This document shows positions 21,473 to 36,663 of a stretch of 64,000 nt of DNA, in pieces. The notes below the pieces were generated by a model. It saw only the letters and a program-made list of their open reading frames with translations. It searched no databases and was not told the DNA's origin. How positions within the stretch are numbered: position 1 is the first letter of the stretch; every line of letters begins with the position of its first letter. The translations under genes and the position numbers were made by a program. The stretch spans positions 22,173,894 through 22,237,893 of the forward strand of contig OX243825.1 of assembly GCA_945859605.1 (NCBI GenBank), given 5' to 3'. The stretch is from Lumbricus rubellus (Eukaryota > Annelida > Clitellata > Crassiclitellata > Lumbricidae).

Positions 21473-21872
21473 GTTTATGACCAGTGCTTAATCTAGACGT
21501 CTCTAGGGAGGATACCCTAGAAATGACATTCCTCCCCAAAAAATCTTGGTGTTCACATGTATTTATGTACCATACCACCCCAGAGAAATGGTACATGTAA
21601 CATTCCCCACCCAGGAAAATGATGTAGGTAGGATGTACTAAAAAAGTCGTCAGATTTTAAAGTACTGAAGTTGATCTATTTATAAAAAAAATTGGGACAA
21701 AGACTTAAAAACTTGTCACCAGAAAAAATGTCGTGTCAAAGGGTGTCATTGGTGTCTGGGCTCAGCGATTGCCGTCCGCCCAAAATGGCCATTTTTCACG
21801 CCCCCCCCCCCCCCCAACCTGATTCCCCTCACCCGAAAAAGTAGGGGGTCTAGATTAAACACTGGTTTATGA
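21473..21872. mobile_element. hAT-type MITE (384 bp) with 8-bp target duplication
   Basis: The element 21481-21864 is bounded by the perfect repeat GTTTATGA (21473-21480, 21865-21872). The ends CCAGTGCTTAATCTAGAC and GTCTAGATTAAACACTG are inverted repeats. It contains a C tract (21799-21815) and no coding frame. It lies after the Ly6 gene 2 stop codon and before its AATAAA, so it is probably transcribed in that 3' UTR. A related solitary end is at 28037-28123. Confidence 0.9.
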
Positions 21873-22505
21873 TGATTGTGGCAACAATTAATTTACGCAG
21901 ACATTAATTTTACAAGTGTGGCATGTAGCTAAAGGGATATCAGAGACCAATCTAAGGACTGCTGTAGCTTTTTAAGATATTGAATGGCAGTTAAATTGTG
22001 TAATTCTTTTACCGGATCAATCGTGTCTGGGATATTGTTTCCTTTGCACATAAATACATGATGGTCTTTAATTTTCTTTTAGCCAGGAATTCGTGTTGCT
22101 GTTAAATGCCAGAACTTCGTTACAAGAGTTCTGGACTTTTCTACTTGCTGTCTGGAATCATTTCCCATTTCTGTTGCTCTCTTTTGAGGTGCATTTCACC
22201 TCGATAGACGTTAATTCATTTTCGTTCATTCCTGGCAGTAGCTTAATTCGTAAATGTTGACTACACTTCGTTTTGAAGTGAGACCAGCCACTGTTAAACG
22301 TCGTAACAATTGACCATTGTTCTTGACTATGGTGGCCTTTCATAGTTTAATGCAGAAGGCTTGTTGGCAAATTCATTAGAGTTATAATGTATGGGTTTGA
22401 GTTTCTACTAAGATGGTTGTGGCTGTTATGCAAAGACGTTTATGTTAAGTTGCTTAGTGCCTTATTATCAATTCATCATTATGTTGTTGTTTTCTACAAT
22501 ACAGA

Positions 22506-22511
22506 AATAAA
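22506..22511 (+). terminator. Candidate poly(A) signal of Ly6 gene 2
   Basis: AATAAA about 1.2 kb after the stop codon, the first canonical hexamer I found on the plus strand after the MITE. Inference from position only. Confidence 0.4.
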
Positions 22512-22871
22512 GTGTCAATCAAATGGACATAAAAAGCCCAGTGACAGATTCTGAAGTTCTGCTATGAAATATTTAAACATTAGATTGCTAACAATTAAGC
22601 AACCAAATGCAGTTGCTTATTCCTCACCATGGCTGGCCTGGATATACCCGACCTGACCTATTCAGGCATCTTGTTCTTTCTTCCATAAGACAGTGTTTTC
22701 TGTTATTTTACAATAAAATGCTAGTAACTGTACAAATAACTGAATTTGGAGATATTATCATGAATATCTTGAGAATGTCTTATTATTGCATAATAATGAA
22801 AATCTCATCTCACGTGTTTACGTCACTGGCATCTAGCACAAAAGAGGTTACTGATGGCAAGCTACTACACT

Positions 22872-23315
22872 TAAGGCGTAAAAAAAAATGTTGTGTTTCC
22901 GGTAACCCGACCGACCCTCTTTTTTGGCCGCGACCCAAATAATTTAGTAAAAAATTTTTTATTAAAACAAAAAATTTAAATTAAAAAAATTTTTTTCCAA
23001 AAAAAAATTTAAATTTTGTAAAAAATAATTTTTTTTTACATTTGTATTGACATAACAGAAAAGACGTCAACAAAATGAAATTAATTGGACTGTTTTCTAG
23101 AGCAGTTTTAGGTGCAGACAGTCGCGAAATAGGCAGTTTATACTTGCTTAGAACACGTACTTTGTTGCAGCGTGCAAAAAAGACTAGTTGGGTATACTTT
23201 TTCGGACAGTCACTGCATAAAAATATTTTACAAAATAAAAATATTTTCCGACCTACCGACCCAATTTTTTTTAGCTCTGTTACCGGAAACACAACATTTT
23301 TTTTTTTACGCCTAA
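22872..23315. mobile_element. PIF/Harbinger-type MITE (438 bp), TAA target duplication
   Basis: The element 22875-23312 has inverted ends GGCGTAAAAAAAAATGTTGT (with GTTTCCGGTAAC following) and the matching reverse complement on the right, about 33 bp in all. It is flanked by TAA on both sides (22872-22874, 23313-23315), which suits PIF/Harbinger. The subterminal ACCCGACCGACCC and ACCTACCGACCC stretches are alike. The centre is very rich in A/T runs. Confidence 0.85.
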
Positions 23316-24214
23316 GCTAAATAATTATTAACTTCCAAATCGGATTACAAAGACAATGGTTTCTCATACAACATCATTGAAGACCAAGCTAAACCAGCAG
23401 TAATAGATTATACCATCTGTGAAGTTCAAAGCAAAAAGTACATGGAATGTTTTCATTGAAAAATAATGACACTCATTATAAATTGAAGTTTTAATGAACA
23501 TTGTTGACATCATATGCACAAGATGCAATGCAAAAATCATACTGAAAATCAGGCAAACGTCCCAGTCAGAGGCCGAGGCTTACACGGTAGATAAGAATGC
23601 TGATAGGTTTCAAATCAAGACCTGCATACATCAAAGAACACCTAATCAAGCTGCTAATGGGTAATTCTGCAAAGTTGAACCAAAACTTATTATCACTTGC
23701 TTGATACAACAGTTTAGGAACAAGTATTTTAGCCGATTAAAATGCAGTGTATTGCACGGTCTTGGTCCGATTAAAATAGTGCCATCCCCAAAAAACAATA
23801 CCATTTTCACGCATGGTTTTATGACAATACTCACAGATAGCTCTTTATCTGAAGTCTTTTTTAGCTGGTTACACGCAGTGTGTTGCACGCATTCAGTATA
23901 ATTACCCGTAAAATTCACACAAAATTTATCCAACACTTTTTTTCAACTTATTTTGCCAATAATGGAAAAAAGAGCATGAATTCAGTCAGCTCAATGTCTT
24001 CAAAAACCTATTGCACTCACTTCAAGAGAAAAATAACCACAGTTAAAGCCTAGATGTCAATCAAATGTCGTTAAAATTTGCGAGTACGCTAGTTAACAAA
24101 ACAACGTAAATAAAAACAAGACAAGTCACCAGTGGTACGCCCATGCATGCACACACGCACACCTTTGATACCTGTCCTCAGTTGATGGATACAGTACATT
24201 CACCCTATCGCCAA
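23316..24214. other. Gap before hAT-derived gene, no gene seen
   Basis: No coding frame recognised. This is likely the 3' UTR of the minus-strand gene at 24215-27262. CAGTGGTACGCCCATG at about 24130 looks like a hAT end, but no matching partner was found upstream of the gene. Confidence 0.4.
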
Positions 24215-27200
24215 TCAAATACTAAAGTACAGTGCATAGTTATCATGTATGAACGATAACCAGTTGGCCGTGTGCGGCGCAAGGTGCGACCGCTTTCCGC
24301 TCAGCAAAAGTCCGATGGTCGAGAACATGTTCTCAACAGGCACAGAACACGCACTCTGAGTCAGAACGCGTCGGGCAAGTGTCTCCAGCAGTGGAAACTT
24401 TCCGCTCTTCCAGAACGCCAATGGGTCGTCATCCTGCTCGCTGGGATTGTACAGCAGATAGTTCTTTATCTCCTGCCGCTGTTTAATGGTTGGGGTCGCC
24501 TGCTCAAAGTGTGTGTGCTTCTGAATTAATTTCATCCGCTTGCTAACAGGCGTTGAACCTCCTTCCCCCGTGAAGCTGTTGCCGCCAAATAGTTTTCTGT
24601 CGTCCTCTAAGCCTAAACTGTCTTCGGAAGCGCCGTAGATGCTTCCAGTTGCTGTGGACCCTGTGATAAGCGCGTTGTACAGAATCTCCTCCTTGACTTC
24701 ATCGCTCGCATCCAGCAAGGCCTTCGTCGCTGGGTCCAAAATCGTTGCCAGTATCGCCGTATCGGAGAGCGGCAAGCGTTTGTCCAAGTTCTCCTTGATC
24801 AGTCGCTTCATCGTCTGCAGCTCCTCGCTGTCGTTCGGATTCAGCGTGCACGCATCGAGAACTTCAACGCGAATCAGTTGAATGAGCGAGAGAGACGTGA
24901 TGTGAGCGTTGACGAGCTCCGTTAGACATCGGAATGTTTGCAGAAACGACGTCAATTCCTCGATGAGCGCCCATTCCTGCGCCTTTAGACACTGATCGCG
25001 TTTGTCCACCAACGTCAACGCGCTCGTGATCTCGGCTCGCATGCGGAGCAACGTCTCCATCATCTGAAGAATGGAATTCCACCGCGTAGACACCTCATTT
25101 CGCAAGTTAAAGTACGAATCTTCCACGGTCTTGTTCATTTGCGTGCAGTCGAACTTCATTTCGATCTCCAACTCGGTGTTTTCGTTCAGCGGATACTGGT
25201 TCTCCGCGTTGTACAGCCGCATGAGCTGAGCGATGTTCTCCAGCAGTTCGGAGAGCACGATCTTGTCGCTGGCCTGCCGCATCTCGCGCTCAAGTATCTC
25301 CGTCTTAAAGTGAAGCGTGTTTACAATGGACTTGCACTTGCGCAGGATCGCCACGAATTTCGGAATCCTCTTCATCGAATCGACCGTGAGCAGCAGGTGC
25401 AGAGCGTGGGCGACACAGTGATTCCAGTTCTCGATTTTCAGTGTATCCGTCACCTTAATCGCCGCGCTCGTACCATCATGCGTACTGTACAGCAGCTTCT
25501 CACGGTACCTCGGAACGAAATGACTTATCTCATTTATTATGTGCTCGCTCAAGCTGTCGGCATCGCCAACGCACGGTTTCACCGACAGCGTGACAACGCA
25601 CCCGGTCCAATCATCCCGTATGAACTGCGCACGCACGCCAACGTAGTGCACGGCGTGGTGCTTGTCCGTCCATATATCGAACATGAGGTTGATGGTTGCG
25701 GCACCCGCGAGGTCCAGCCTGACACGGTCTACGAGGGAATCGTAGACTTCCATGACGTGTTTGTTCCGCAGCGTCGCCTCGTCCGGGATTTCCAGCTGCG
25801 GGAAGTTTTTCCCGAAGAAGTACCGGAGGCCGCGGTTGTTGACCATCGAGAATGGTTCCAAATCGAGTGCCAACCAGACCATGAAGTCACGGTTGAGCTG
25901 TTCCTGGTCGGTCGCCGGGGAGAATATGAAGTACGGCGACGGCTTCTCGATTAATTTCTCGATTGAGGATAATTCCAGCGTTTGTTTATCGGTGTCGTCG
26001 TCCGCTGGGTCTGCCTGCACGGTGCTGACCTTCATGACGGGAATGTCGTGTACGGAGTTGAGGTGGTGGAACAGGGTGGCCGTGGACGTGCTCAAGCTGT
26101 ACGAGTGGATCTTGCTGACCTGTCTGTCGTTGGGTAGCAGACTCTGAACGATTTCGAGACACAGCGAGCAGTAGTGTCTGGTGCTGTCGATGCAGACCGT
26201 GCTCACGACTGAGGCGGAATTCAATGAAGAATCGGTTTCGATGCATCTGTAAATTGAAACAGAGCACGTGAAAGTGTTGCTTATTGAATGGCTTAACAGA
26301 TTGAAAACATAATTAAAAAATAATAATATATATTAAAAATAAATTAAACAAACTAAATAAAAATAATAAGAAATAATAATTAAAACATAATTACCACACT
26401 TCTTCGCTTCATGTGGACGAGGTGGTATAGGGGTATGTTCAGTGCCGGAAGGTTGCAGGTTCAAATCCACCTCAAGCTGTTGTGTAGGGACCCTGGTCAC
26501 TCGCAGTTGCTTCTTGACGTCATCATGAAACTGTAGTTGGGAGCGCCTCTGAGTTTTTGGAAGGAGCGCTTTAACAAGTACTCATAAATGCATACAGCGG
26601 GTGCATATTTCTTATTAAAAAATTACCAGTAGGTGGGGTGTGCAGTTTGTCCAGTAGTTATATAATGCTTCTCTCCAAAGTTTCTGCACCACTTCGTCAG
26701 TCAACGAAATATTCATTTATTATAAATTCAGAATGACAAAGGTGCATTTATGCTTACAAACTTGTAATTGATTCAGTAATGATCACATTACAGAATATCT
26801 GGATTGTTTATGGTCTCCCCACTCTTCCAATTTCCTCAAGGTGCATGTCCAGCATGTTTAACAGACAGGCAATAGCAGACTGACCTACACTTTGACATCA
26901 AATTTTTTTACAATGTACTTCAAGGAACAATGCACTTCATCTAAATAATTAATCAGATTTTTACTAACTAGTAGCAGTTTATTATTCAAATTAAGCATGT
27001 ATAATTGTATATCTTCCAAAATTTTCTCATAAACAGGTGACAATATAATACATAATGCAGAAGTGCTTTCTTACCGGTAATGGAGTTCTCCGAAATAGTA
27101 CCAAACACAGGAATTCTCTCTGGAGCGTATGAAGCCACCTATCTTTCCAAATTTCACAAACAAATTCTCGATTTTCTTTGCGTCATCGCCAGGCAATCCA

Positions 27201-27262
27201 TTAAAAGTGGCACCAAAGGGGTTTTCTATACAGCGCTTGTTTGAGCGAGTCGCATTAGCCAT
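24215..27262 (-). CDS. hAT transposase-derived BED zinc-finger protein, two exons
   Basis: Full-length hAT-superfamily transposase, or a host gene derived from one. Exon 1 is 27075-27262 (ATG, 62 codons plus two bases, donor GTAAGA) and exon 2 is 24215-26246; the frames join cleanly across a phase-2 intron to give about 739 residues. Residues 1-63 are not recognised. A BED finger follows: Cys89, Cys92 (CSLC), His124, His129 (HLNSVH). The hAT core has a first Asp in FDIWTD (about 253), a second in STHDGTS (about 320), CVAHALHLL (Cys340, His343), and the catalytic Glu of VENMFSTIG (about 701) within the C-terminal dimerisation region. No stop or frameshift interrupts it. I found no terminal inverted repeats with 8-bp duplications around it, and its intron carries a SINE, so it may be an old, possibly domesticated copy. 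Confidence 0.85.
26416..26571 (+). mobile_element. tRNA-derived SINE in hAT-gene intron
   Basis: Begins GACGAGGTGGTATAGGGGTA (A-box-like), has B box GGTTCAAATCC at about 26457, and ends with GGGAGCGCCTCTGAGTTTTT and AAGGAGCGCTTT. Same family as the copy at 36326, more diverged and with a shortened body. Confidence 0.85.
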
Positions 27263-27530
27263 TTCTTTTGATATTGTTGTTTTGCTTTCCTGTCTAAAGT
27301 GATGACAGAATTAATGACTTCGGCTGACAAAACTGGTTCTAAATGATGATGGTTTCAGAGACTACTTCTCCATATCTACAACAATAATTATCACATAAAA
27401 TAGAGCAGGAAATAAACAAGAAACAACTAAACCTAGACCTATAAGAGAAAGAGATGTCTCCAGTCAAATAAACCAACATCTGGTTGTTCGTGTGTTCCAT
27501 GGCTGCAATTATTATGCAAGATCCCAATGA

Positions 27531-27651
27531 TATTGGAGCAAGCCCTTCACTCGCAAAATTTTTGCTCATGCGCTTCAGTGTGAAACTCCGATTCAGTGTC
27601 CCCGCTGTAATCAGGAGCGCTTCTGAGTAGAGTTCTTGAAGGGACGCTGTA
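27531..27651 (+). mobile_element. 5'-truncated SINE
   Basis: Lacks the tRNA-like head but keeps the body (AGCAAGCCCTTCACTCGC, GCGCTTCAGTGTGAAACTCC) and the tail (CAGGAGCGCTTCTGAGTAGA, TTGAAGGGACGCT) of the 36326 family. Confidence 0.75.
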
Positions 27652-27674
27652 GGAAGTGCATCATAATCACCTAA

Positions 27675-27740
27675 TTTATAAAGCACCGTTCGAAAGCTAA
27701 GCATGGGGCACCAGCTTATTCATGAGCGCTGCGTCAAGTC
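27675..27740 (+). repeat. GCGCCACTCGAAAGC repeat, copy 1
   Basis: TTTATAAAGCACCGTTCGAA, GGCACCAGCTTATTCATGAG and CGCTGCGT also occur, more or less intact, at 29041-29120, 40369-40441, 43608-43660, 55780-55865 and 58473-58545. An unclassified dispersed repeat of about 70-80 bp. Confidence 0.55.
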
Positions 27741-29040
27741 AGAAAGGTTTTTCTAAAAGGTAGCTAAAAGCAGATCTAAGTCCAGTTGTCAGAGGGTCCA
27801 GATCAACACAGAAGGCAGATCAGCTGGTGTTGTTTATGCCCAACATTCCTGAAAATATGAGACTGAAGCTTCGAGTCGAAAGCCTGGGGTGAAAGATAAA
27901 TGTGGTGGTCCACACCGAAATCAGTATTGTATCGAAAATTAAGCATGAGAGAAACTTAGGGATTAATATGTTAGCATTTATTGGTTTTGTTCCATGTAGC
28001 ATTATTGGGGGGATGGTATGTGTAATTGTATATCCATGTCAAAAATAGCTCAATTTCTTCTGGGGAATGACATTCCTAAAGGAACTCCACCCCCTACCCC
28101 AGAGACGTCAAGACTAAACACTGCATAATGATAATGCACTCCAAGTTTTACCTACAATTTTTTATAATCAAATGTCAGCAAGCATATCATTAAGTTAAAA
28201 AACAACTCTATAATGCTCCTTAACTGTAAAATATTTCTCAATTGTAAACTTATCACACAAATAAAAGCCGATACTGCAATGCGGCATTTAGTTAAACCGC
28301 GGCCGAAGCTGTGAAAAACCGATAAAATGATATCGACCCAATTTACTCACGACAGTGCACGACTTACATTAAAGACGCTGTTTGCTTAATCTGCAACACT
28401 TTTAGTAACTTAAAGAAAGAAAATGTAATAATTTGATATTTGCCTACTGTGCATACTCATAGGCCTAATTCCCTTTGTCAATTTTTCTTCGATTTTGGTT
28501 TAGTTCGATTTTCTGAATAACGACTACGGTGTCGGTTGCGGCTTTTCAAATTAAACGAAGTCGGTTCGCTATCGGTTAAACCAACTAACCGCTCATACTC
28601 ACCATCCGTGGACAAAAATGCTTGAATAATAAGCTTTTTCGGTCAGGAACGGTTGAAAAGCACGAACAATTTAAGAATTTAAGAATTAAATATAATTAAT
28701 CGATGCACTACGAAGGTAAAATTGATGGTGCGTTTTTTGTGTAAATCTGGGCAATCAGAAGATGGCTCTTCTTATCGGAAGCAGACGCTCATCACCCGTT
28801 AGAAATCCAGCGGTTGATTTGGTCTCCCTCTTTCAGAAAACTAACAAACGGAATGAGCAGCTATCAGTATTCCATTAATGGAAGGCTGAGTGGATTTTTG
28901 GGAGGGTAACGGGAAGCGACCCATGGAAGCGATCCCGCTACCCAAAATGCCTCCGTTGACCGATTTCTCTCGGGCAAAGTACTCCCACAGTATTAGATAA
29001 CAAATTAATTATTTATACTGTGGTACTTCTGAGTTCTGAC

Positions 29041-29120
29041 TCGACGCGGCGGTGCAACACTCGTGAATTAGCTGATGCTCTGATCCACGCTTTCGAGTGG
29101 CGCTTTAGAAGTTTGGAAAC
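29041..29120 (-). repeat. GCGCCACTCGAAAGC repeat, copy 2
   Basis: Inverted copy, containing the reverse of the family core (CTTTCGAGTGGCGCTTTAGA). It lies about 270 bp before the ALKBH5 start codon. Confidence 0.55.
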
Positions 29121-29319
29121 TATTACGATTGCTATGCTCTGCAACAGAATAAATGCATATGTACTGTAATATATTATAATCATAGATGTTCATCTACTCT
29201 CCATCACTATGCATCCGCTAATAAGGTGGTTATATCTCGAGATTTAGAACATAATATTTGAACACAACGACGTGTGTAGAATGGCGAGGCTCATAAAATG
29301 ATGAGGTTTTGACTGATGA

Positions 29320-32085
<2,766 letters not shown>

Positions 32086-32356
32086 ACTGTGGAGCGAGGG
32101 GCCAGAGTTCGAGCATTTGTCACTGTGTACAGCTTTCATCAATTTCTACTTGTCCGTTGCATCTGCACTTTTCCACTAGTCTAGCACCATCACTGTAATT
32201 AATGGTATTATTACTCGGATTACATTAATTTGGTTATTATTGCGGAACCTTAGCATTAGTTATTGCTGTTTATTTTGTTTCTTTACCCATGGTAAAAATG
32301 TGATCTGTCAGGGGCAAAAAAATTAGGTTGGGAGTGGATAATGACTGATTTATGAA

Positions 32357-32362
32357 AATAAA
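32357..32362 (+). terminator. Poly(A) signal of ALKBH5
   Basis: AATAAA 272 bases after the ALKBH5 stop codon, at a usual distance; the first canonical hexamer found there. Confidence 0.65.
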
Positions 32363-32534
32363 GCCTCACGTTATATTCACAGCCATTCGGAAATATGCCT
32401 TTGAATGTAGTGACATAGCGGCGCTGGACACAAATGAAAAGACGTTGGAAAAGAAGTTATGCATCGCATCTATCATCACAGAAAGCTAAAGTGTGACACC
32501 CTAACTTAGAGAGAAATTGTGATCATTAGCATTA

Positions 32535-32620
32535 ACAGGTCTAGTTATTATTAGTATTATTATTATCATCATCATTATTGTTATTATTCTCATCATCATT
32601 ATTGTTATTATTATTTTTTG
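32535..32620. repeat. ATT/ATC microsatellite
   Basis: Imperfect trinucleotide run of ATT and ATC units downstream of the ALKBH5 poly(A) signal. Confidence 0.85.
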
Positions 32621-33353
32621 TGGTCAAGCAAACAGGATCCTCAGAATTTAAAACAATTAAAGCTATTGCACTTGAAGCTCTGGATTTGATGTCCGTATTA
32701 ATAGTATTAATAATAATAAGGCAATTTTTTATAATATTATTAAAAATTGTGAAATTTTGCTTCAATTATTATTATTTACTGTCTTTAAACCATTTGATTT
32801 GTTTAGTTAAAAATTGTTTAATTTTCAGTGTTGTTGCTGTTATTATGTATATTTTGTATATTTTTGAGCAAGCCTTTTTTCTGATTTTTGTGTTTAAACA
32901 ATGGTATTGTTTTATTACCGGTTTCTTGCATTGTTTTATTATTCCTGCTGTTATGTTTTTGGATGTTTTGTTATCATTTAAGGCCAACAGAAGAAACTTT
33001 TTACTTTTAAGTTCGATTTCCATATTTTCAGTTTGTTTTGTCTTTCCGTTTTACACCCGCGTTAATTGAGCCGTTTTTTTTTATAAATTCTTTCAGTACC
33101 GGTAATAGACCATTAGATTGATGATCATAAGAACCATTTTATTGACTTACTTTAAAAATCCTTTCAATGAGTCAGCCACATTGTTTTGGGATTTGGTGGT
33201 AGACACTTAGTTGTTTTACCCTATCTGAAGCAACAGGATAACTGTTACTTCATGTTAACTAAGGGACAACAGTGACTGACTCTTCAAGTATTTACTTTTT
33301 GAAGTCTTTAATAGCTGCTCTATATTCATCATTCCTTCATTACAAGTATGGAT

Positions 33354-33402
33354 ATAGCGCCTCTTCAAGGTTACTATTCAGGAGCGCTCCCGACCCACTC
33401 GT
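33354..33402 (-). repeat. SINE tail fragment, inverted
   Basis: ATATAGCGCCTCTTCAAGG then CAGGAGCGCTCCCGAC is the reverse of the SINE 3' part seen at 36326. Confidence 0.65.
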
Positions 33403-36325
33403 CCAAAGAGTACAGTTTTAAGATTGATCTTACTATATTTATGTAGTTATTGCAGTCAGCATTGTTATTGATGTTATTCTTTCTTTACTCAAGATAAGTG
33501 TGATCTGTTGGAAGCAAACTCCTTCACGTACAGCATGTTCATATGGATCAAAGTTGTCTTGTTTTACTGGACGTTTTGGCCAAGAAGTAATCACATAGTC
33601 TATCACCACCGAGGTTTACAATATGAGGCAACACGTGTGCTTCATGTAAAACTTACTTTATTTTTATGTGAAACCTTGAAAGGAATGTTTTGACATTTGT
33701 TTGAAGTTTTGGTATGAGGTTGAGATAATAGGCATATAATATTGTGACTGTTGTACCTTGAAAGATTCTGTTCATCGAAAAGTGTAGATATATTGCACAC
33801 ATTTCAAGAATTGTTTTTTTTTCTTTGATTTTGAGAAACTATAATCCTGTTGTAGAACTTTACACAGATTCTGACAAAAAACTGTTAAGTTTAGTGTTTT
33901 TGGGAAGGTTGTTTTTGGTGCAAATGTTCAAGGTTTCTGTTGCCATGCGAGGAAGTTACAGCTGTACAAGTGTACAATACATATACCATTGTTACCGTTG
34001 CTTGCTCATATGTTACCTTCCGGTTGTTGTGTTTTTCTGTTCATAGTTAACAGTTGCTGTTTGTTTCTGATCTTCAATAAGCATTTTTTCTGATGCATTC
34101 GTGACATCTTTAATAGTTTTAATGGTAAATAGTGTGTTGCATACTCATTGGGTGCTGCAATAAGCATTTGTTTCTTCAACTTCATATTCGTGCAGTAACT
34201 TAGTTCTAAAGTTAAGGTCCCTGTGCATGGACTGGCGTAGCATTCAAATGGACAGTAGTCAGTGTTGACTCTAAACGTCTTGGGGATGTTTTCTCTCCCC
34301 CCCCCAAGGAACAGCTTCCCTTCCCCAGCAAAATTCAACAGCTGCTTTTCTCGTGTTAAGAAAAGTGTTGTCCACTGGCAAAATAAAAACATAGAGGATA
34401 AAAATTAGATGATGTTATACTTTAAAGGGTTACCAGATTATCAGAAACTTCAAAGTGTGTGTTTACTACCACGAGTTGTACTGAACGACTAAAAGAGGTC
34501 ATCAGAAAAAGAGTAAAAACCTTCCACTGGTCAGCTCACTCGGGTTTCAGCGTCCGCTAAACAGCGGTTTGTCCTCGCCCCAGAAACTGTTGCATTTACT
34601 TCTACTCGTATTTACTCTTGTAGTGTTCAATGGTTCCTCAGTATTGTCTTGCAGACAGAAACTATTGTACAGATGTTATGATGTGCTCTTCAGTTAATTG
34701 AGGAGAGTAATTGCTCATCTTCAGTTTAGCCTTCTAACTGTTAATAAATACAGCATAATGATAATCACAGATTTTATAAGGCAGCTCTCCTCAGATCTCG
34801 CAAAACTAACCATTCGACAACAGAATGGTTTTCAAGCGCTGATGGAAAATATCCTGAAAATGCTGGTCTACTCAATGTTGCCAATATCTGTTTTGTGGCA
34901 ACTTTTGGGAGAAAGATGCCAATTAGTATAAACTTTAAAATGCTTTAAGAACAACAAACTGGTGCATGGTGTTATATTATTGACTGTAAACTGTAGATCT
35001 GACTCCTCTTTGGGCAATCTTTTCATCGCATTTTATGTGCTTTATCTATTCTCATCTCCATCTCCCACTCCTCATGAATATTCATGACCTTAACCGCATT
35101 CGACCCATGATTGATCTTTAAACTGCTACTATTCATAGTTAATTGTTCACTGCGAGCTTGATTGCTCTAGTTCTCCTTTAATTTCTCAAGCTCGTATCCA
35201 GCCAATGTAAGCGTCTACAACTCTTCAAGACTCCTAGTCCGAGCTGTCACCAGAATTAACTTCCAAGCATCATCATAATATTATAAAATTACGACTCCCA
35301 TTCTTAGATTAATTAATTGGCTTAAAATCCAGGATGACATCCAGTTCAATTTAAGTCCTAAGCTAACTAGCACTACAATATTCCCAGCCACAGAAAAATT
35401 CGACAACTGTTCACCATTCATCCACTCAAATACTCCAATCTCACCCATTCCCTTCTCCTCTCAATACTTGCCTCAAGTTCGCCAACAAATCCGTACATAA
35501 TACACCAGATGATGAGACGGGGTAAACAAACACGATGCATAGCCTACACCCCCATCCCCACACACACACACACACATGATTGGGCATAGAGCGAACGCTA
35601 GTCCATTTAAGTCATGTGTATGTTATTGACTCGCAAATCTTTGGTTGTAGGCCTACATCTTGTCTGTCATCAGTAAAATAATGTTTGGCGTAAACAACTA
35701 AAAATAGCGACCGAGATTCAGCGCATTGGTTTGGTACTTAGTCTAGCCAACGATCGACTGACTGATAAATCATAAGTGTACAGAATACTGACAGACCTTT
35801 GGGGTCTATCAACAACGGTTGGGGTCTATAAAGCGACCGACAGCCTACAGGCATAAGCGGCATTAGGCGCCGGGGAAATTTCAGTAGTGGGTGGGTGGGG
35901 CCCGGGGTGGGGGGGGGGGTGGTCAAGATTTTACTTCTGCCCGAATCAAAAGTAAATCCGAAATAAATGGCGCTGTGCACTTTTTATATAATGGCCTAGG
36001 GTTAAAATCCGTCAGGGCAGAAGTTTGACTTGGGATTTTTGCTCTGTAGGCTACCAACTCGATCCAAGCTTAGGCATAGCCTACTCCATCAGCTATAGCC
36101 TGAGTACAATATGCGGCTCAGGAGTACATGCACCGGCCATCAACTGTCGATGGCAAGATGAGACGGCGAGGGAGAGGATTGGCCACTCGCCCTCATATGC
36201 AGAGATTAAGAAAATGAAGTTGCTAACACTTCATACCCATGACTGTCTCAGATCGAGCTATTATAGACCTAGATATAGCCTAAAGGGACAACTCTTTCGA
36301 TCCCTCTTATTGAACAATGATCAAA

Positions 36326-36534
36326 AGAGGCGTGGTTGTGTAGTGGGTATGTTCGATGCCTTGCAGCCGGAGGGTTGCAGGTTCGAATCCACCTTAAGTC
36401 GCCGCGTAGTGACCTTGGGCAAGTCCTTCACTCGCAATAATTACTGCTCAGCGCTTCGGCGTGAAACTTTGTTGCAGTGTCCACGCTGCAGTCGGGAGCG
36501 CCTCTGAGTAGTGACCTTGGAGGGGCGCTATAGG
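36326..36534 (+). mobile_element. tRNA-derived SINE, full length
   Basis: The best plus-strand copy of the family. Head AGAGGCGTGGTTGTGTAGTG; B box GGTTCGAATCC at about 36380; body GACCTTGGGCAAGTCCTTCA, CAGCGCTTCGGCGTGAAACT and CAGTGTCCACGCTGCAGTCG; tail GGGAGCGCCTCTGAGTAG and GAGGGGCGCTATAG. About 300 bp upstream of the tektin promoter. Confidence 0.92.
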
Positions 36535-36663
36535 CCGTAACAAGTGCGCATACAAACAAAAGAATAAGCTTCTGAAAGCGCTTAACAGGCTAATGGAGCA
36601 CAAAGAATTTAGTCAGTGCGGCCTCGCGCGCACTTTTGGCGCGCAGACCAATGCTACTGGGCG

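Larger units (their letters stand above)
32363..36663. other. Intergenic between ALKBH5 and tektin
   Basis: Begins with an ATT/ATC microsatellite (32535-32620) and continues AT-rich. Open frames at 32578-33069 and 34006-34392 come from base bias and resemble no protein. It contains an inverted SINE tail (33354-33402), a G run (35905-35925) and one full SINE (36326-36534). No gene recognised. Confidence 0.5.

Noticed and set aside
24125..24145. CAGTGGTACGCCCATG as left end of an active hAT element around the transposase gene
   Set aside because: No complementary end with a matching 8-bp duplication was found upstream of 27262.
25139..25954. 271-residue open frame on the plus strand
   Set aside because: It is the antisense of the hAT transposase exon and has no family resemblance.
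32578..33069. 163-residue hydrophobic open frame
   Set aside because: Driven by ATT microsatellite and T-rich sequence; no domain or splice support.
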